DNA of 64,000 nt from Planctomycetaceae bacterium. GTDB taxonomy: Bacteria > Planctomycetota > Planctomycetia > Planctomycetales > Planctomycetaceae. The number at the start of each line of letters is the position of its first letter. Position 1 is the stretch's first letter. The notes beneath the pieces were generated by a model. The model did no database searches, was not told the origin of the DNA, and saw only the letters and a list, made by a program, of their open reading frames with translations. This document shows, piece by piece, positions 56,039-64,000 of this stretch. The position numbers and the translations under genes were made by a program. The DNA lies in assembly GCA_024742875.1 (NCBI GenBank), contig JANSXP010000006.1, positions 62,001-126,000 of the forward strand, in the 5' to 3' direction.

Positions 56039-56203
56039 ATGGCACGAACTCTCTCACTCCTGATGCTGTTTTCACTTGCGATCTGCGTAACTGGATGCGG
56101 TGGCAGCAACGATCCCGTTGTTCCAACCTCACCAACTGAGGCGCCTGCCGAGGGACCAACCAAAGAAGGTCTGCCGGAAGCTGGCGCTCTGCCAGCAGGC
56201 TAA
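56039..56203 (+). CDS. Small lipoprotein
   Basis: Protein of 54 residues: a lipoprotein signal (MARTLSLLMLFSLAICVTGC, lipobox VTGC) followed by GGSNDPVVPTSPTEAPAEGP, a Pro/Thr/Glu-rich flexible tail. It lies 32 bp after the terminator of the DUF1559 copy 2 gene and has its own terminator. Such tiny Cys-Gly-Gly-Ser lipoproteins commonly accompany DUF1559 genes in planctomycetes; read-through expression with the pseudopilin is possible. An outer-membrane-associated partner role is inferred only. Confidence 0.78.
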   Translation: MARTLSLLMLFSLAICVTGCGGSNDPVVPTSPTEAPAEGPTKEGLPEAGALPAG

Positions 56204-56227
56204 GCCTGACAGGTAACAGACAAGACG

Positions 56228-56257
56228 AGGCTCCTCGCTGTGCGGGGGGCTTTTTTT
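56228..56257 (+). terminator. Terminator of the small lipoprotein gene
   Basis: Eleven-pair hairpin AGGCTCCTCGC / GCGGGGGGCTT with a 3-base loop, containing three G-U pairs, followed by seven T residues, 24 bp after the stop codon. Confidence 0.85.
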
Positions 56258-56474
56258 ATGCGCGGTTGCCTGATATCGGCAACCAGAGGTTATCACAGGC
56301 CCCCGGTTTACCTCATCGTCAGCGTAACTCTCAGGCGTTGTGATTCAGTTCGCCGCAGGTTGTCAGACATCGGGGATGTCACTAATCTGAACGACTGATG
56401 TGGCGTGCAACGTCATCCCTAAAGTTAACACCTTGTCGCCTGTGCGACACTGACAGCTGAAAGGCAAGTCTGGA

Positions 56475-58424
56475 ATGTCGGCCGAAAACAATATTGAAAG
56501 TGTGCTTAACGAAAACCGCAGCTTCGCACCTCCGGCCACGTTTTCTGAAGCCGCCAACATCAGTAGTGAAGAGCAGTATCAGCAACTGTGGCAGCACGCC
56601 AAGGATGATCCCGCGGGCTTTTGGGGAGAGATGGCCGAGAACCTGACATGGTTCCAGCGGCCGGAGTCCATCATGGATGGCGAGATGCCCAACACCAAAT
56701 GGTTCACGGGCGGAAAGATCAATGTCAGCTACAACTGTCTGGATCGCCACCTGGAAACAGACCGCCGCAACAAAGCGGCTTTGATCTGGGAAGGGGAGCC
56801 TGGCGACACACGCGTCCTGCGGTATCAGGACCTGCATCGGGAAGTCTGCCGCTTTGCCAACGTCCTGAAAGACATGGGCGTGGAGACTGGTGACCGGGTC
56901 ACGCTCTACATGCCGATGATTCCCGAGTTGACAATCGCCATGCTGGCCTGTGCGCGTATTGGTGCCATCCACTCGATCATCTTCGGCGGGTTCAGTGCCG
57001 AAGCTGTGGCCGATCGTAATAACGACGCTCAGGCTCGCGTGGTCGTGACCGCGGACGGCGGCTGGAGGCGCGGCAAAGAAATTCCACTCAAGGCGGCCGT
57101 AGATGCCAGCCTCGACAAGTCACCCACGGTCGAAAAAGTGGTCGTTGTGCGGCGCACCGGTGGCGATGTGGACATGGTGCCCGATCGCGACTTCTGGTGG
57201 CACGACCTGATGGATGGTGCTTCAGCCGATTGCGATGCGGTGCAGCTCGACAGTGAGCACCCGCTGTTCATTCTCTACACCTCAGGCAGCACGGGCAAAC
57301 CCAAGGGCGTGCTGCACACCAGTGCCGGTTACCTGCTCGGCACCACAATGACATCCAAATGGGTGTTCGACCTGAAAGAAGAGGACACGTACTGGTGCAC
57401 GGCGGACATCGGCTGGATCACGGGCCACAGTTACATCTGCTACGGCCCGCTGTCCAACGGGGCGAGCGTGGTCATGTACGAAGGCGCACCAAACTGGCCA
57501 GACGAAGGTCGCTTCTGGGAGATCGTGGAAAAGTACCAGGTGAGTATCTTTTACACAGCGCCCACGGCAATCCGCGCGTTTATCAAATGGGGCAATCAGT
57601 GGCCGGAGAAGTACGATCTTTCCAGCCTGCGTCTGCTGGGTACCGTTGGTGAACCCATCAATCCGGAAGCGTGGATGTGGTACCACGAGGTGATTGGACA
57701 GCAGCGGTGTCCCATTGTGGATACGTGGTGGCAGACAGAGACAGGTGGCATCATGATCAGCCCGCTGCCTGGCGTCACGCCCACCAAGCCGGGCAGCTGC
57801 GCCAAGCCACTGCCTGGTGTGGTGCCTGACATTGTGTCAGAGGCCGGAGTCAGCCTGGACGTGAACCAGGGCGGGCTGCTGGTGATGAAGCAGCCATGGC
57901 CCCACATGCTGCGTACCCTGTACGGCGACCATGATCGGTTCATCGAAACTTACTTTTCGACCATCGAAGACTGCTACTTCGCCGGCGATGGCGCCCGGCG
58001 TGACGAGGACGGCTACATCTGGGTCATGGGACGTGTGGATGATGTCATCAACGTCTCCGGTCACCGACTGAGCACGATGGAAGTGGAAAGCTCGCTGGTG
58101 GCTCACGAGAAAGTGGCCGAGGCAGCGGTCGTCGGCTTCCCGCATGAAATCAAGGGAGAAGGCATCTGCTGCTTTGTGACGCTGAAGGACGATGACGGCA
58201 CTGATGATCTGAAGGCGGAACTGACACGGCACGTCCGACAGCAGATTGGCGCACTGGCCACGCCCGACCAGATTCGTTTTGGCGCTTCTTTGCCAAAGAC
58301 ACGCAGTGGCAAGATCATGCGGCGGCTGCTGCGTGATATTGCGGCTGGCCGCGAATCCACTCAGGACACAACCACGCTGGAAGACTTTTCGGTGCTGGCC
58401 AAACTTCGAGAGGACGAAGACTAA
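56475..58424 (+). CDS. acs: Acetyl-CoA synthetase (AMP-forming)
   Basis: Acyl-adenylate enzyme of 649 residues making acetyl-CoA from acetate, ATP and CoA. Motifs: [74 protein letters not shown] (the P-loop-like A3 motif), [34 protein letters not shown] and [17 protein letters not shown] with the catalytic and acetylation-regulated Lys613. The length and Trp-rich acetate pocket (W in the WWQTETG segment) match true Acs. No acetyltransferase or deacetylase gene adjoins. Confidence 0.97.
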   Translation: MSAENNIESVLNENRSFAPPATFSEAANISSEEQYQQLWQHAKDDPAGFWGEMAENLTWFQRPESIMDGEMPNTKWFTGGKINVSYNCLDRHLETDRRNKAALIWEGEPGDTRVLRYQDLHREVCRFANVLKDMGVETGDRVTLYMPMIPELTIAMLACARIGAIHSIIFGGFSAEAVADRNNDAQARVVVTADGGWRRGKEIPLKAAVDASLDKSPTVEKVVVVRRTGGDVDMVPDRDFWWHDLMDGASADCDAVQLDSEHPLFILYTSGSTGKPKGVLHTSAGYLLGTTMTSKWVFDLKEEDTYWCTADIGWITGHSYICYGPLSNGASVVMYEGAPNWPDEGRFWEIVEKYQVSIFYTAPTAIRAFIKWGNQWPEKYDLSSLRLLGTVGEPINPEAWMWYHEVIGQQRCPIVDTWWQTETGGIMISPLPGVTPTKPGSCAKPLPGVVPDIVSEAGVSLDVNQGGLLVMKQPWPHMLRTLYGDHDRFIETYFSTIEDCYFAGDGARRDEDGYIWVMGRVDDVINVSGHRLSTMEVESSLVAHEKVAEAAVVGFPHEIKGEGICCFVTLKDDDGTDDLKAELTRHVRQQIGALATPDQIRFGASLPKTRSGKIMRRLLRDIAAGRESTQDTTTLEDFSVLAKLREDED

Positions 58425-58792
58425 CCGAGCTCTGTCAACACGCGGGTTCTCAAGTGTGTGCCTGCCGGGCGGCCCTATGTGCGCTGCCTGAAGGACACCT
58501 CTGAGCACGCCCCCGGTGATGCAGCCTGATACGCAGCGAGTTCGGATTCATAAAGACGGTGTCGGAGGAAATCAGTCGTCCGTGAGCCGACTCACCACCA
58601 GAATCGCAAACCCTTTCTGGGCATAGACTTAGAACGGGGGAAATCGACTGCGGCAGGATTCGACCGTGCGAAACACGGATTGTCGGATCCTGCCGATTCT
58701 GGTATCACTCCAAACAGCGACCTCTCTCGCACCTTCGCACTCTCGGCGAAGCAGTTAGTCTCAGCCTCGAACGGAACTCGGGGCGGTTTGCC
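58425..58792. other. Intergenic region, 368 bases
   Basis: Gap between acs and the NtrC-type regulator gene. No credible reading frame, hairpin with T tract or obvious sigma-54 type promoter (TGGCAC-N5-TTGC) is visible in it. It presumably holds the promoter of the regulator gene. Confidence 0.4.
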
Positions 58793-60199
58793 ATGGAGTT
58801 GGCAGTGTCTCAATCAAACAAACACAAACTGCGAGTCCTGTTCGTCGACGACGACGAATCCATTGCCGGACTGCTGGAATCTGAACTGCCCCGGATGGGC
58901 CACGACGCCACGGTCTGCCGTTCGCCGTCGGAAGCGGCTGACGCCGTGGCCAGCAACTCGTTTGACGCGGCCATCATCGATCTGCGCATGCCGGGGGGCA
59001 GCGGGTGGGACATCATCGAGAAACTTCGCGATGAATCGCCAGACACCGAGTACGTAATCAGCACCGGTCACGGCAGCATGGACGACGCCATTCGCGCGAT
59101 ACGGATGGGGGCGTACGACTTTCTGCCCAAACCCGTGTCGCTGTTCGAAATTTCGGCCGTGCTGCAGCGGATCGGAGAGAAGAAGGCGCTGACCAACAAG
59201 AACAAAGCGCTGACCAGCCGGCTGCAGCAGGTCGAGGGCCGCTCTGATCTGATCGGGGATTCGGTCGGCATGTCGCGTGTGAAGAAGCTGGTGGAAAAGC
59301 TGGCTCCCACGGATTCTGCAGTCCTGATTCTTGGAGAAACGGGTACGGGCAAGGAGATGGTGGCCCGCCGTGTTCACGAACAGTCCACGCGGTCCGCCGC
59401 TCCGTTTGTAGCCGTTAACTGCGGTGCCATTCCGGAGAACCTCGTGGAAAGTGAATTCTTCGGTCATCGCAAAGGTGCCTTCACGGGTGCTGATACGGCC
59501 CGCACAGGTCTGTTCGAAGTTGCGAACGGAGGCACCCTGTTTCTGGACGAATTGGGGGAGCTCGACAAATCGATGCAGGTCAAACTGCTGCGATTTCTGG
59601 AAAGCGGCGAAGTCCGGCGTGTCGGAGAGAACGAACCGTTTCAGGTCGACGTGCGAATTGTGTGCGCCACCAACCGCGATCTGCAGGAGATGGTGGATGC
59701 CGGTACCTTTCGTGAGGATCTCGTGTTCCGTGTGAACACGTTTGAAATTCACCTGCCGCCGCTTCGTGAACGGGCGGACGACATCCCCCAACTCGCTTTG
59801 CACCTGGTGGCCCGACATTTGAAGCGGGACAGCGTTCCGGCCGACATCCTGTCGCCGGAAACCGTTGACGTTCTAAAGTCGCTCGAATGGACGGGCAACG
59901 TACGCCAGCTGGCAAACGTGATGGAGCACGCCGTCATTCTTTCCGACGGCGAAACGATCACGCCCGATGACCTCCCGCAGAATCTGACCGGTCGCACTCC
60001 AGCGGGAGGCAGCAACAAAGCAGTCGCTATGTTTGACGCTGAACCTCGGACGCTGCGGGAAATGGAAGACCAGATGATCCTGCACGTGCTGGACAAGCAC
60101 GAAGGCGACAAGCCGAGTGCCGCCAAAGAGCTGGGCATCGCTCTAAAGACGCTGTACAACCGGCTGAATCAACTGGAAGCGCGGAAGGAAGCCGGCTGA
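58793..60199 (+). CDS. Sigma-54-dependent response regulator (NtrC family)
   Basis: Protein of 468 residues. The N-terminal receiver has the acidic pocket (VLFVDDDES), the phospho-acceptor Asp63 ([13 protein letters not shown]), and Lys in DFLPKPVS. The AAA+ core has Walker A GETGTGKE, the sigma-54 contact loop Gly228-Ala-Phe-Thr-Gly-Ala (KGAFTGAD), [16 protein letters not shown] (Walker B) and [16 protein letters not shown] Fis-type helix-turn-helix ends it ([27 protein letters not shown]). So it activates sigma-54 promoters when phosphorylated. No partner histidine kinase gene is adjacent, so the signal is unknown. It starts with [12 protein letters not shown]. Confidence 0.96.
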   Translation: MELAVSQSNKHKLRVLFVDDDESIAGLLESELPRMGHDATVCRSPSEAADAVASNSFDAAIIDLRMPGGSGWDIIEKLRDESPDTEYVISTGHGSMDDAIRAIRMGAYDFLPKPVSLFEISAVLQRIGEKKALTNKNKALTSRLQQVEGRSDLIGDSVGMSRVKKLVEKLAPTDSAVLILGETGTGKEMVARRVHEQSTRSAAPFVAVNCGAIPENLVESEFFGHRKGAFTGADTARTGLFEVANGGTLFLDELGELDKSMQVKLLRFLESGEVRRVGENEPFQVDVRIVCATNRDLQEMVDAGTFREDLVFRVNTFEIHLPPLRERADDIPQLALHLVARHLKRDSVPADILSPETVDVLKSLEWTGNVRQLANVMEHAVILSDGETITPDDLPQNLTGRTPAGGSNKAVAMFDAEPRTLREMEDQMILHVLDKHEGDKPSAAKELGIALKTLYNRLNQLEARKEAG

Positions 60200-60242
60200 T
60201 TTCAACCACGCTCGACCATCACTTCGTCTGTCTTGTGTCATG

Positions 60243-60297
60243 AAAAAAAAGACGGCGACTCCGACAACCCTGCTGTTGTCGATGTCGCCGTCTTTTT
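60243..60297. terminator. Bidirectional terminator between NtrC-type and LexA-like genes
   Basis: Two-part stem: GACGGCGAC (60251-60259) pairs with GTCGCCGTC (60284-60292) and the inner CGACAAC (60262-60268) with GTTGTCG (60275-60281). It is flanked by eight A residues on the left and five T on the right, so works on both strands. It is 43 bp after the NtrC-type gene. Confidence 0.9.
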
Positions 60298-60420
60298 ATG
60301 GCTCTGTCATGGGACCCCAGCGTTCCGTAAGCGGAAGTTCCTGGTTGCGGCCACCTGACTGAAGGCAGTGGTCGCAGGCGCCCCCCCGATCGCCCCTGCC
60401 GCCCGTTGGATCGCCCCAGA

Positions 60421-61041
60421 CTAACGCTGACTGGCCGAGTACCTTCTGACCGTGCCAACCAGCGTGCCCAGAATCTGACGGGTGGTTGTGGGGAAGGCCC
60501 CAGGAATGGCGGGGACCGGTTGCCGACCTTCTCCCTCGATGCGGCAGATCGTCACGCAGTGGCGGTCATCCAGAGCGACCACCAGGTCATCCATTTCCAC
60601 CACACTGTCACGACTGATGATCAACTGATCGCCATCGGCAATTCCCAGCGAGGCAAACGCATGGCCGCGGACCTGCAGGCACGCTTTGTCTCCTCCGGAA
60701 AACAGCGCTTCAAACTCAACCCGTTCGTCAGAAGAGACAGCCGGGCGAATGGGGCTGCCGGAAATGGCCGTACCAATCAACGGCAGAGAATGATTCTGAG
60801 GCTTCGATTCGGACAGGCAAATCGCGCGGGACATGTTGGACTCGCGCGTAATCAGGCCCTTCTTTTCCAGCGCCTTCAAATGACACATCACGCCATTCGG
60901 AGATTTGATTCCGAAATTGTCACCGATTTCCCGCACCGTCGGACCATAGCCGCGGTTTTGGATTCGGTCTTTGAGGAAGTCGTAGATTTCCTGCTGACGC
61001 TTCGTGAGAGTTGTTCGTTTTTCTTTCATCAACATCGCCAT
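60421..61041 (-). CDS. lexA: LexA-like repressor with substituted autocleavage residues
   Basis: Protein of 206 residues with the LexA winged helix (LTKRQQEIYDFLKDRIQNRGYGPTVREIGDNFGIKSPNGVMCHLKALEKKGLI is the typical layout) and a C-terminal S24 fold (LPLIGTAISGSPI, LQVRGHAFASLGIADGDQLIIS, LVVALDDRHCVTICRI). Three key features are changed. The cleavage dipeptide Ala-Gly is Ser94-Gly95; the catalytic Ser (normally in GDSM/GMSM) is Ala128 in RGHAF; the catalytic Lys (VTVKR) is Cys166 in VTICR. It should bind DNA and dimerise but not self-cleave. The start MAMLMKEK is used; MKEKRTTL is a possible alternative. It is divergent from the PIG-L gene. Confidence 0.88.
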   Translation of the reverse strand: MAMLMKEKRTTLTKRQQEIYDFLKDRIQNRGYGPTVREIGDNFGIKSPNGVMCHLKALEKKGLITRESNMSRAICLSESKPQNHSLPLIGTAISGSPIRPAVSSDERVEFEALFSGGDKACLQVRGHAFASLGIADGDQLIISRDSVVEMDDLVVALDDRHCVTICRIEGEGRQPVPAIPGAFPTTTRQILGTLVGTVRRYSASQR

Positions 61042-61238
61042 AGTTTGCCAGCCTTCGGCTCACGTAACGGAGGAGTCACCAGAGGAAGGTGAGGAAATTG
61101 GAGGAACTCGCCAAAGCCCCATGCAATATTCAATTGTACACTACAACCGGTGGATCCAAGGTCACTTTTTGGAATGTGATGATTGAGTCCGGCCAGGGGA
61201 AAATCGAGTTTTGGTGAACGAGCCCGCCACCGAATCGT

Positions 61239-61250
61239 GAACAATTGTTC
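61239..61250. promoter_or_regulatory. GAAC-N4-GTTC palindrome, possible LexA-type operator
   Basis: The 12-base palindrome GAACAATTGTTC matches the Gram-positive (DinR-type) SOS box core GAAC-N4-GTTC. It lies in the divergent gap between the lexA-like gene (198 bp upstream of its start) and the PIG-L gene (92 bp upstream of its start). Planctomycete LexA sites are not something I can confirm from here, so the link is inference. Confidence 0.45.
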
Positions 61251-61341
61251 CGGACTACAAGGATACCCGTATTTCGATCACTTTCGCCTGACTTTTTCCA
61301 AGGTTAGAGTGTCGGAAAAGTTTTTTGACGGATCCTCAAAG

Positions 61342-62109
61342 ATGACGGTTGCCCCCTCAAACGTTCACGTTCTCGCCATCCACGCCCACCCCGATGACGT
61401 GGAAATTCAGTGCTGGGGAACGCTGATTCGCCTCAAACAGGCGGGCTGCCGCCTCTCCATTGCCACGATGACTCCCGGCGATGGGGGCAGTGCTGAACTG
61501 GGGCCGACAGAAATTGCCGCGATTCGCCGGCGGGAAGCGGCGGAGGCGGCCACGCTCTTAGGCGCGGACTACCACTGTCTGGAGTTTCGTGATCTGCACA
61601 TTGTCTTTGACAACGACAGCCGGCGTCGAACGACCGAGTTTCTCAGACGTTGCCAGCCGGACCTGATCCTCACCGCGCCACCAGTGGACTACATGCACGA
61701 CCACGAAATCACCAGTGCCCTGGTGCGTGACGCCTGCTTCAACGCGTCCGTCCCCAATTATTTGACCCGTCAATGGGATCCGGCGCCGCTGACGACAAAA
61801 ATCCCGCACCTTTACTATGTGGACGCACTGGAGGGCAAGGATCACTATGGGCTCCGACATCCGGTCGATTTTACCGTGGATATTTCCGACCTGATCGAAG
61901 AAAAGCTGGCCGCTCTGGCCTGTCACGCCAGTCAGCGAGACTGGCTGCGGCGCCAGCACAGTGTTGACGAATATCTGGATGCCTGCCGGGAGACCAGCCG
62001 ACAGCGGGGAGAATCGGGCGGATTCGACTATGGCGAAGGGTTTCGCCAGTACAAGGGCCACCCACACCCCACCGATGATCTGCTGTCTGCCGTGCTGAAG
62101 TCTGCCTGA
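61342..62109 (+). CDS. PIG-L family deacetylase
   Basis: Zinc-dependent N-deacetylase of 255 residues of the PIG-L/LmbE family (relatives include MshB and BshB). The metal motif is AIHAHPDDVE with His16 and Asp19, a third ligand lies in VDYMHDHEITSALV, and ATMTPGDGGSAELG and IAAIRRREAAEAATLLGAD are typical. Such enzymes remove acetyl groups from N-acetylglucosamine linked to lipids, thiols or inositols. The start at MTVAPSNVHVL is chosen as upstream in-frame codons give no domain sequence. No bshA/bshC genes adjoin, so the substrate is open. Confidence 0.93.
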   Translation: MTVAPSNVHVLAIHAHPDDVEIQCWGTLIRLKQAGCRLSIATMTPGDGGSAELGPTEIAAIRRREAAEAATLLGADYHCLEFRDLHIVFDNDSRRRTTEFLRRCQPDLILTAPPVDYMHDHEITSALVRDACFNASVPNYLTRQWDPAPLTTKIPHLYYVDALEGKDHYGLRHPVDFTVDISDLIEEKLAALACHASQRDWLRRQHSVDEYLDACRETSRQRGESGGFDYGEGFRQYKGHPHPTDDLLSAVLKSA

Positions 62110-62265
62110 CGGGGCGGTCCTGTTCTGGAGTTTGAAAATTCCTGACAGAGCAGGAACCGGTATTCGACCGCCTCCAGCTTTCAGGCTATCCTACCGCAGA
62201 CCAACGGCCATCTGTTCGACCTCCTGCCAGACCTCCTGACCGAACTTTTATCCTGCAGTAAAACC

Positions 62266-62481
62266 ATGACCGATACAGCCGCCTCATCAGACGATCCGCT
62301 CTTCACACCAGTGGAACTGGAACAATTCGAAGCAGATGACGTTGTCGCCGGATCTGCCATCGGCAAAATGCTGTCGATTCTGTTTCTGTATACCGTGCTG
62401 GTCATGTCCTTCGTCGGTTACTGGACGTACGCTCAGAATGTACCGGCCGAGGAAGCAACAACAGAAGCTGCCGATCACTAG
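62266..62481 (+). CDS. Small single-helix membrane protein
   Basis: Protein of 71 residues: an acidic cytoplasmic leader (DDPLFTPVELEQFEADDVVAG), one membrane helix (MLSILFLYTVLVMSFVGYWTY, about residues 35-55) and a short acidic tail (NVPAEEATTEAADH). Not recognised. It is 156 bp downstream of the PIG-L gene on the same strand. Coding is supported by the clean helix and the separate composition of flanks; function unknown. Confidence 0.65.
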   Translation: MTDTAASSDDPLFTPVELEQFEADDVVAGSAIGKMLSILFLYTVLVMSFVGYWTYAQNVPAEEATTEAADH

Positions 62482-62564
62482 AGCCCGCCAGCCAGCGGCG
62501 GAAACACAAATCCGACGTTTCCCGTGATGGGCACGGCCGCCAGTTGCGGTCCTCAAAACGCGGG

Positions 62565-62609
62565 CTTCAAAAAGCGGGGCTTCAAAAAGCGGGGCTTCAA
62601 AAAGCGGGG
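62565..62609. repeat. Three tandem copies of a 15-bp unit
   Basis: Unit CTTCAAAAAGCGGGG repeated exactly three times, with a partial copy on each side. It lies in the 249-bp gap between the small membrane protein gene and the BRCT-HTH-TPR gene. Because the unit is a multiple of three, it reads through as GFKKR on the plus strand and PLFEA on the minus strand, but no credible gene covers it. Confidence 0.85.
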
Positions 62610-62730
62610 TCCAAAACGGCCGCACGCCTTCACCACGCCGCACGTACTCCTGGAAGGCCGCCCAACCCACTGGAACGGCAGCGACATGGCGGAGCGCGTC
62701 CAGCCGTGCAAAGCGGTGTTCGCCCATCAC

Positions 62731-64000
62731 CTACGCTTTGGTGGTTTCCATTTCCGCCGTTAGTCGCTCTCGCGCATGGTCGGCCCAGGGACCGCGAGAA
62801 TCGTGCCGCAGATACTCTTCCCAGCAGTGGCGTGCTTCCGCCGCTCGGTCCGTCTGATCGAGCAGTTGTGCCAGATGCAGCAGCGCGTCAGGATTGGCAT
62901 CGTGAATGGCGATGGCTGTGCGCAGAGCGTCTTCGGCCGCCCCCCATTTTTGCTGTTCGGCAAACAGGCAGCCCAGTTGTGTCCATGCCTCAATGAAATC
63001 GGGAGCAAATTCAATCGCGCAGTGGTAGCGTTCAATCGCCGCACCAGTTTCACCTGACCGGTAGAGTGCATCCGCCAGATGAAAGTGGACGTCCGCCGGG
63101 TCGGTCGCCGGAGGATCAGCCGCCAGGTGCACGGCGTTGCGCATCAGGCCGTGATCGGAGGCCAGCAAACTCAGGCAGTTGCGATACGCATTCACGGCAG
63201 ATTCAAACGCGTTTTCCTCGGACAGCCGACAGCCCTCGTGAAACCAGTCGTCTGCCGACCAGTCACCCATTTCCCGATCGTCCAGTTTGAGACGGGCTTC
63301 CAGAAATGAGATGGAAACGGGAGGGTCGTCGGAATCAGTTTCTTCTTCCGGCACGATGGACAGTGGATGTGGCTGGGGCTGCGGAGGTGGATCCTCGGTC
63401 GCTGCCATTACCTGCAGATCAGGGCGGATTTCAAAATCCAGCAGTCTCTGTCCGGTCCGCGGATTCATCACGCCGAACGAATCCCGCAGCACCACTTTCT
63501 CATCCTGCACCAGCAGGTTGAGCTGTGCCAGACTGCGATCACTGCCCGACAGCGCTGCGCTTAGCTGTGTGAGACTGGTCTCAAGCAGTTCCGGCTTCAC
63601 GCCGTCATCCAGCAGCCGCGCCAGTCGCTGTGCGCTGGCCACTTCCCGGTACTCAAAATAGGGCAGCCGACAAACGCGACGCACGGGACGAATCAGACCG
63701 ATTCGCGCCCAGCGACGAATGAGTCCGACAGGAACATCCAGCAGCCGCGACAGCATGGCGGGCGTATAGGAACGCTGGATTTCATCGCGCTGCTCATTCA
63801 GCCCGATCAGGTGCAGCCACTCAGACTCCTGCAGGATGCGAATCTCAGCACCGTCAGCCACCAGTTGAGTGGCCTGAATGAGCTTCTGCGAAGCGGCCCC
63901 GTCTTCTTCCAGTGGCCAGCCTTCTTCGCCAACAACGAGCAAAGAGACGGCTCGGGAGACAGAATGAACAGCACGACCGCCGTGTGTTTCGACCAGCGCC
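62731..64000 (-). CDS. BRCT - MerR-like HTH - TPR protein (5' end outside the window)
   Basis: The open reading frame runs off the right edge, so the N-terminus is missing; 422 codons are visible. The first ~65 residues look like a BRCT domain: ALVETHGGRAVHSVSRAVS, LLVVGEEGW, ASQKLIQATQLVADGAEIRI and LQESEWLHLIG. Next comes a MerR-like winged helix (YTPAMLSRLLDVPVGLIRRW, RIGLIRPVRRVCRLPYFEYRE). The C-terminal third has TPR repeats (HLADALYRSGETGAAIERYH, AWTQLGCLFAEQQKWGAAED, HLAQLLDQTDRAAEARHCWE). A DNA-binding protein coupled to protein scaffolding is inferred. An internal TTG at 63942 could be mistaken for the start, but the BRCT sequence continues upstream. Confidence 0.8.
   Translation of the reverse strand, partial: ALVETHGGRAVHSVSRAVSLLVVGEEGWPLEEDGAASQKLIQATQLVADGAEIRILQESEWLHLIGLNEQRDEIQRSYTPAMLSRLLDVPVGLIRRWARIGLIRPVRRVCRLPYFEYREVASAQRLARLLDDGVKPELLETSLTQLSAALSGSDRSLAQLNLLVQDEKVVLRDSFGVMNPRTGQRLLDFEIRPDLQVMAATEDPPPQPQPHPLSIVPEEETDSDDPPVSISFLEARLKLDDREMGDWSADDWFHEGCRLSEENAFESAVNAYRNCLSLLASDHGLMRNAVHLAADPPATDPADVHFHLADALYRSGETGAAIERYHCAIEFAPDFIEAWTQLGCLFAEQQKWGAAEDALRTAIAIHDANPDALLHLAQLLDQTDRAAEARHCWEEYLRHDSRGPWADHARERLTAEMETTKA

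Noticed and set aside
62287-62730. Minus-strand frame containing three PLFEA repeats
   Set aside because: It overlaps the small membrane protein gene antisense and owes its repeat to the 15-bp tandem DNA unit; no support as a gene.
1-64000. CRISPR arrays, tRNA/rRNA genes, insertion sequences or prophage genes
   Set aside because: No spaced direct repeats, cloverleaf-like segments, transposase or integrase motifs were seen on reading both strands; a dedicated scan could still find a divergent tRNA.

Overview
This 64-kb window is chromosomal DNA from a planctomycete (phylum Planctomycetota). The gene families point there: two DUF1559 proteins with prepilin-type N-termini, a DUF1501 plus DUF1549/DUF1553 pair, DUF1571 and DUF4159 proteins, a Tat-exported Gfo/Idh/MocA protein, a sulfatase, a PEGA-less Hanks-type kinase fused to a repeat region, an ECF sigma factor with a long membrane-anchored tail, and a 2,086-residue protein combining an inverse-autotransporter-like barrel with a long repeat passenger. 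Genes are dispersed on both strands, operons are short and many starts lack an obvious Shine-Dalgarno. I saw no tRNA, rRNA, CRISPR array, transposase or phage module, so this looks like core and lineage-specific chromosome rather than a mobile island.

Left part (1-13.6 kb): a sulfatase fragment, a GPP34/GOLPH3-domain protein, a thioredoxin-reductase-like ferredoxin-NADP reductase with a small membrane protein, a type II NADH dehydrogenase, a PspA/IM30 protein with a small partner, a 1,271-residue polytopic membrane protein, an ABC ATPase overlapping its permease-like membrane protein, and a DUF4159 protein. 13.7-24.7 kb: an exported amidohydrolase followed by a nitrilase, the membrane-tailed ECF sigma factor, a three-gene DUF1549/DUF1553 - DUF1501 - WD40 run, dprA, and a sixA-like phosphatase with an unknown partner.

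Middle (24.8-38.4 kb): an M24-fold protein that has lost its metal ligands, a Ser/Thr kinase, a DUF1571 protein, an isoaspartyl-peptidase/asparaginase, TerC, nadC, a VWA-domain protein, an NAD-dependent epimerase-type reductase, a glucose-dehydrogenase-like MDR protein and a TPR lipoprotein. 38.4-48.1 kb is dominated by the giant barrel/beta-helix/metzincin-like surface protein, followed by the Gfo/Idh/MocA protein and a leucine-rich-repeat lipoprotein.

Right part (48.2-64 kb): hemL, a polyprenyl-phosphate sugar transferase, two paralogous exported proteins with a carboxypeptidase-regulatory-like domain, two DUF1559 pseudopilin-like genes separated by a 741-bp palindrome-rich gap (the second ends in a strong terminator and is followed by a 54-residue lipoprotein), acetyl-CoA synthetase, an NtrC-type regulator, a LexA-like repressor whose autocleavage residues are substituted, a PIG-L deacetylase, and at the right edge a truncated BRCT - MerR-like HTH - TPR protein.

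The points most worth checking are the apparently uncleavable LexA, the metzincin-like motif inside the giant surface protein, the metal-less M24 protein, the BRCT-HTH-TPR fusion, the membrane-tailed sigma factor and the palindromes between the two pseudopilin genes.
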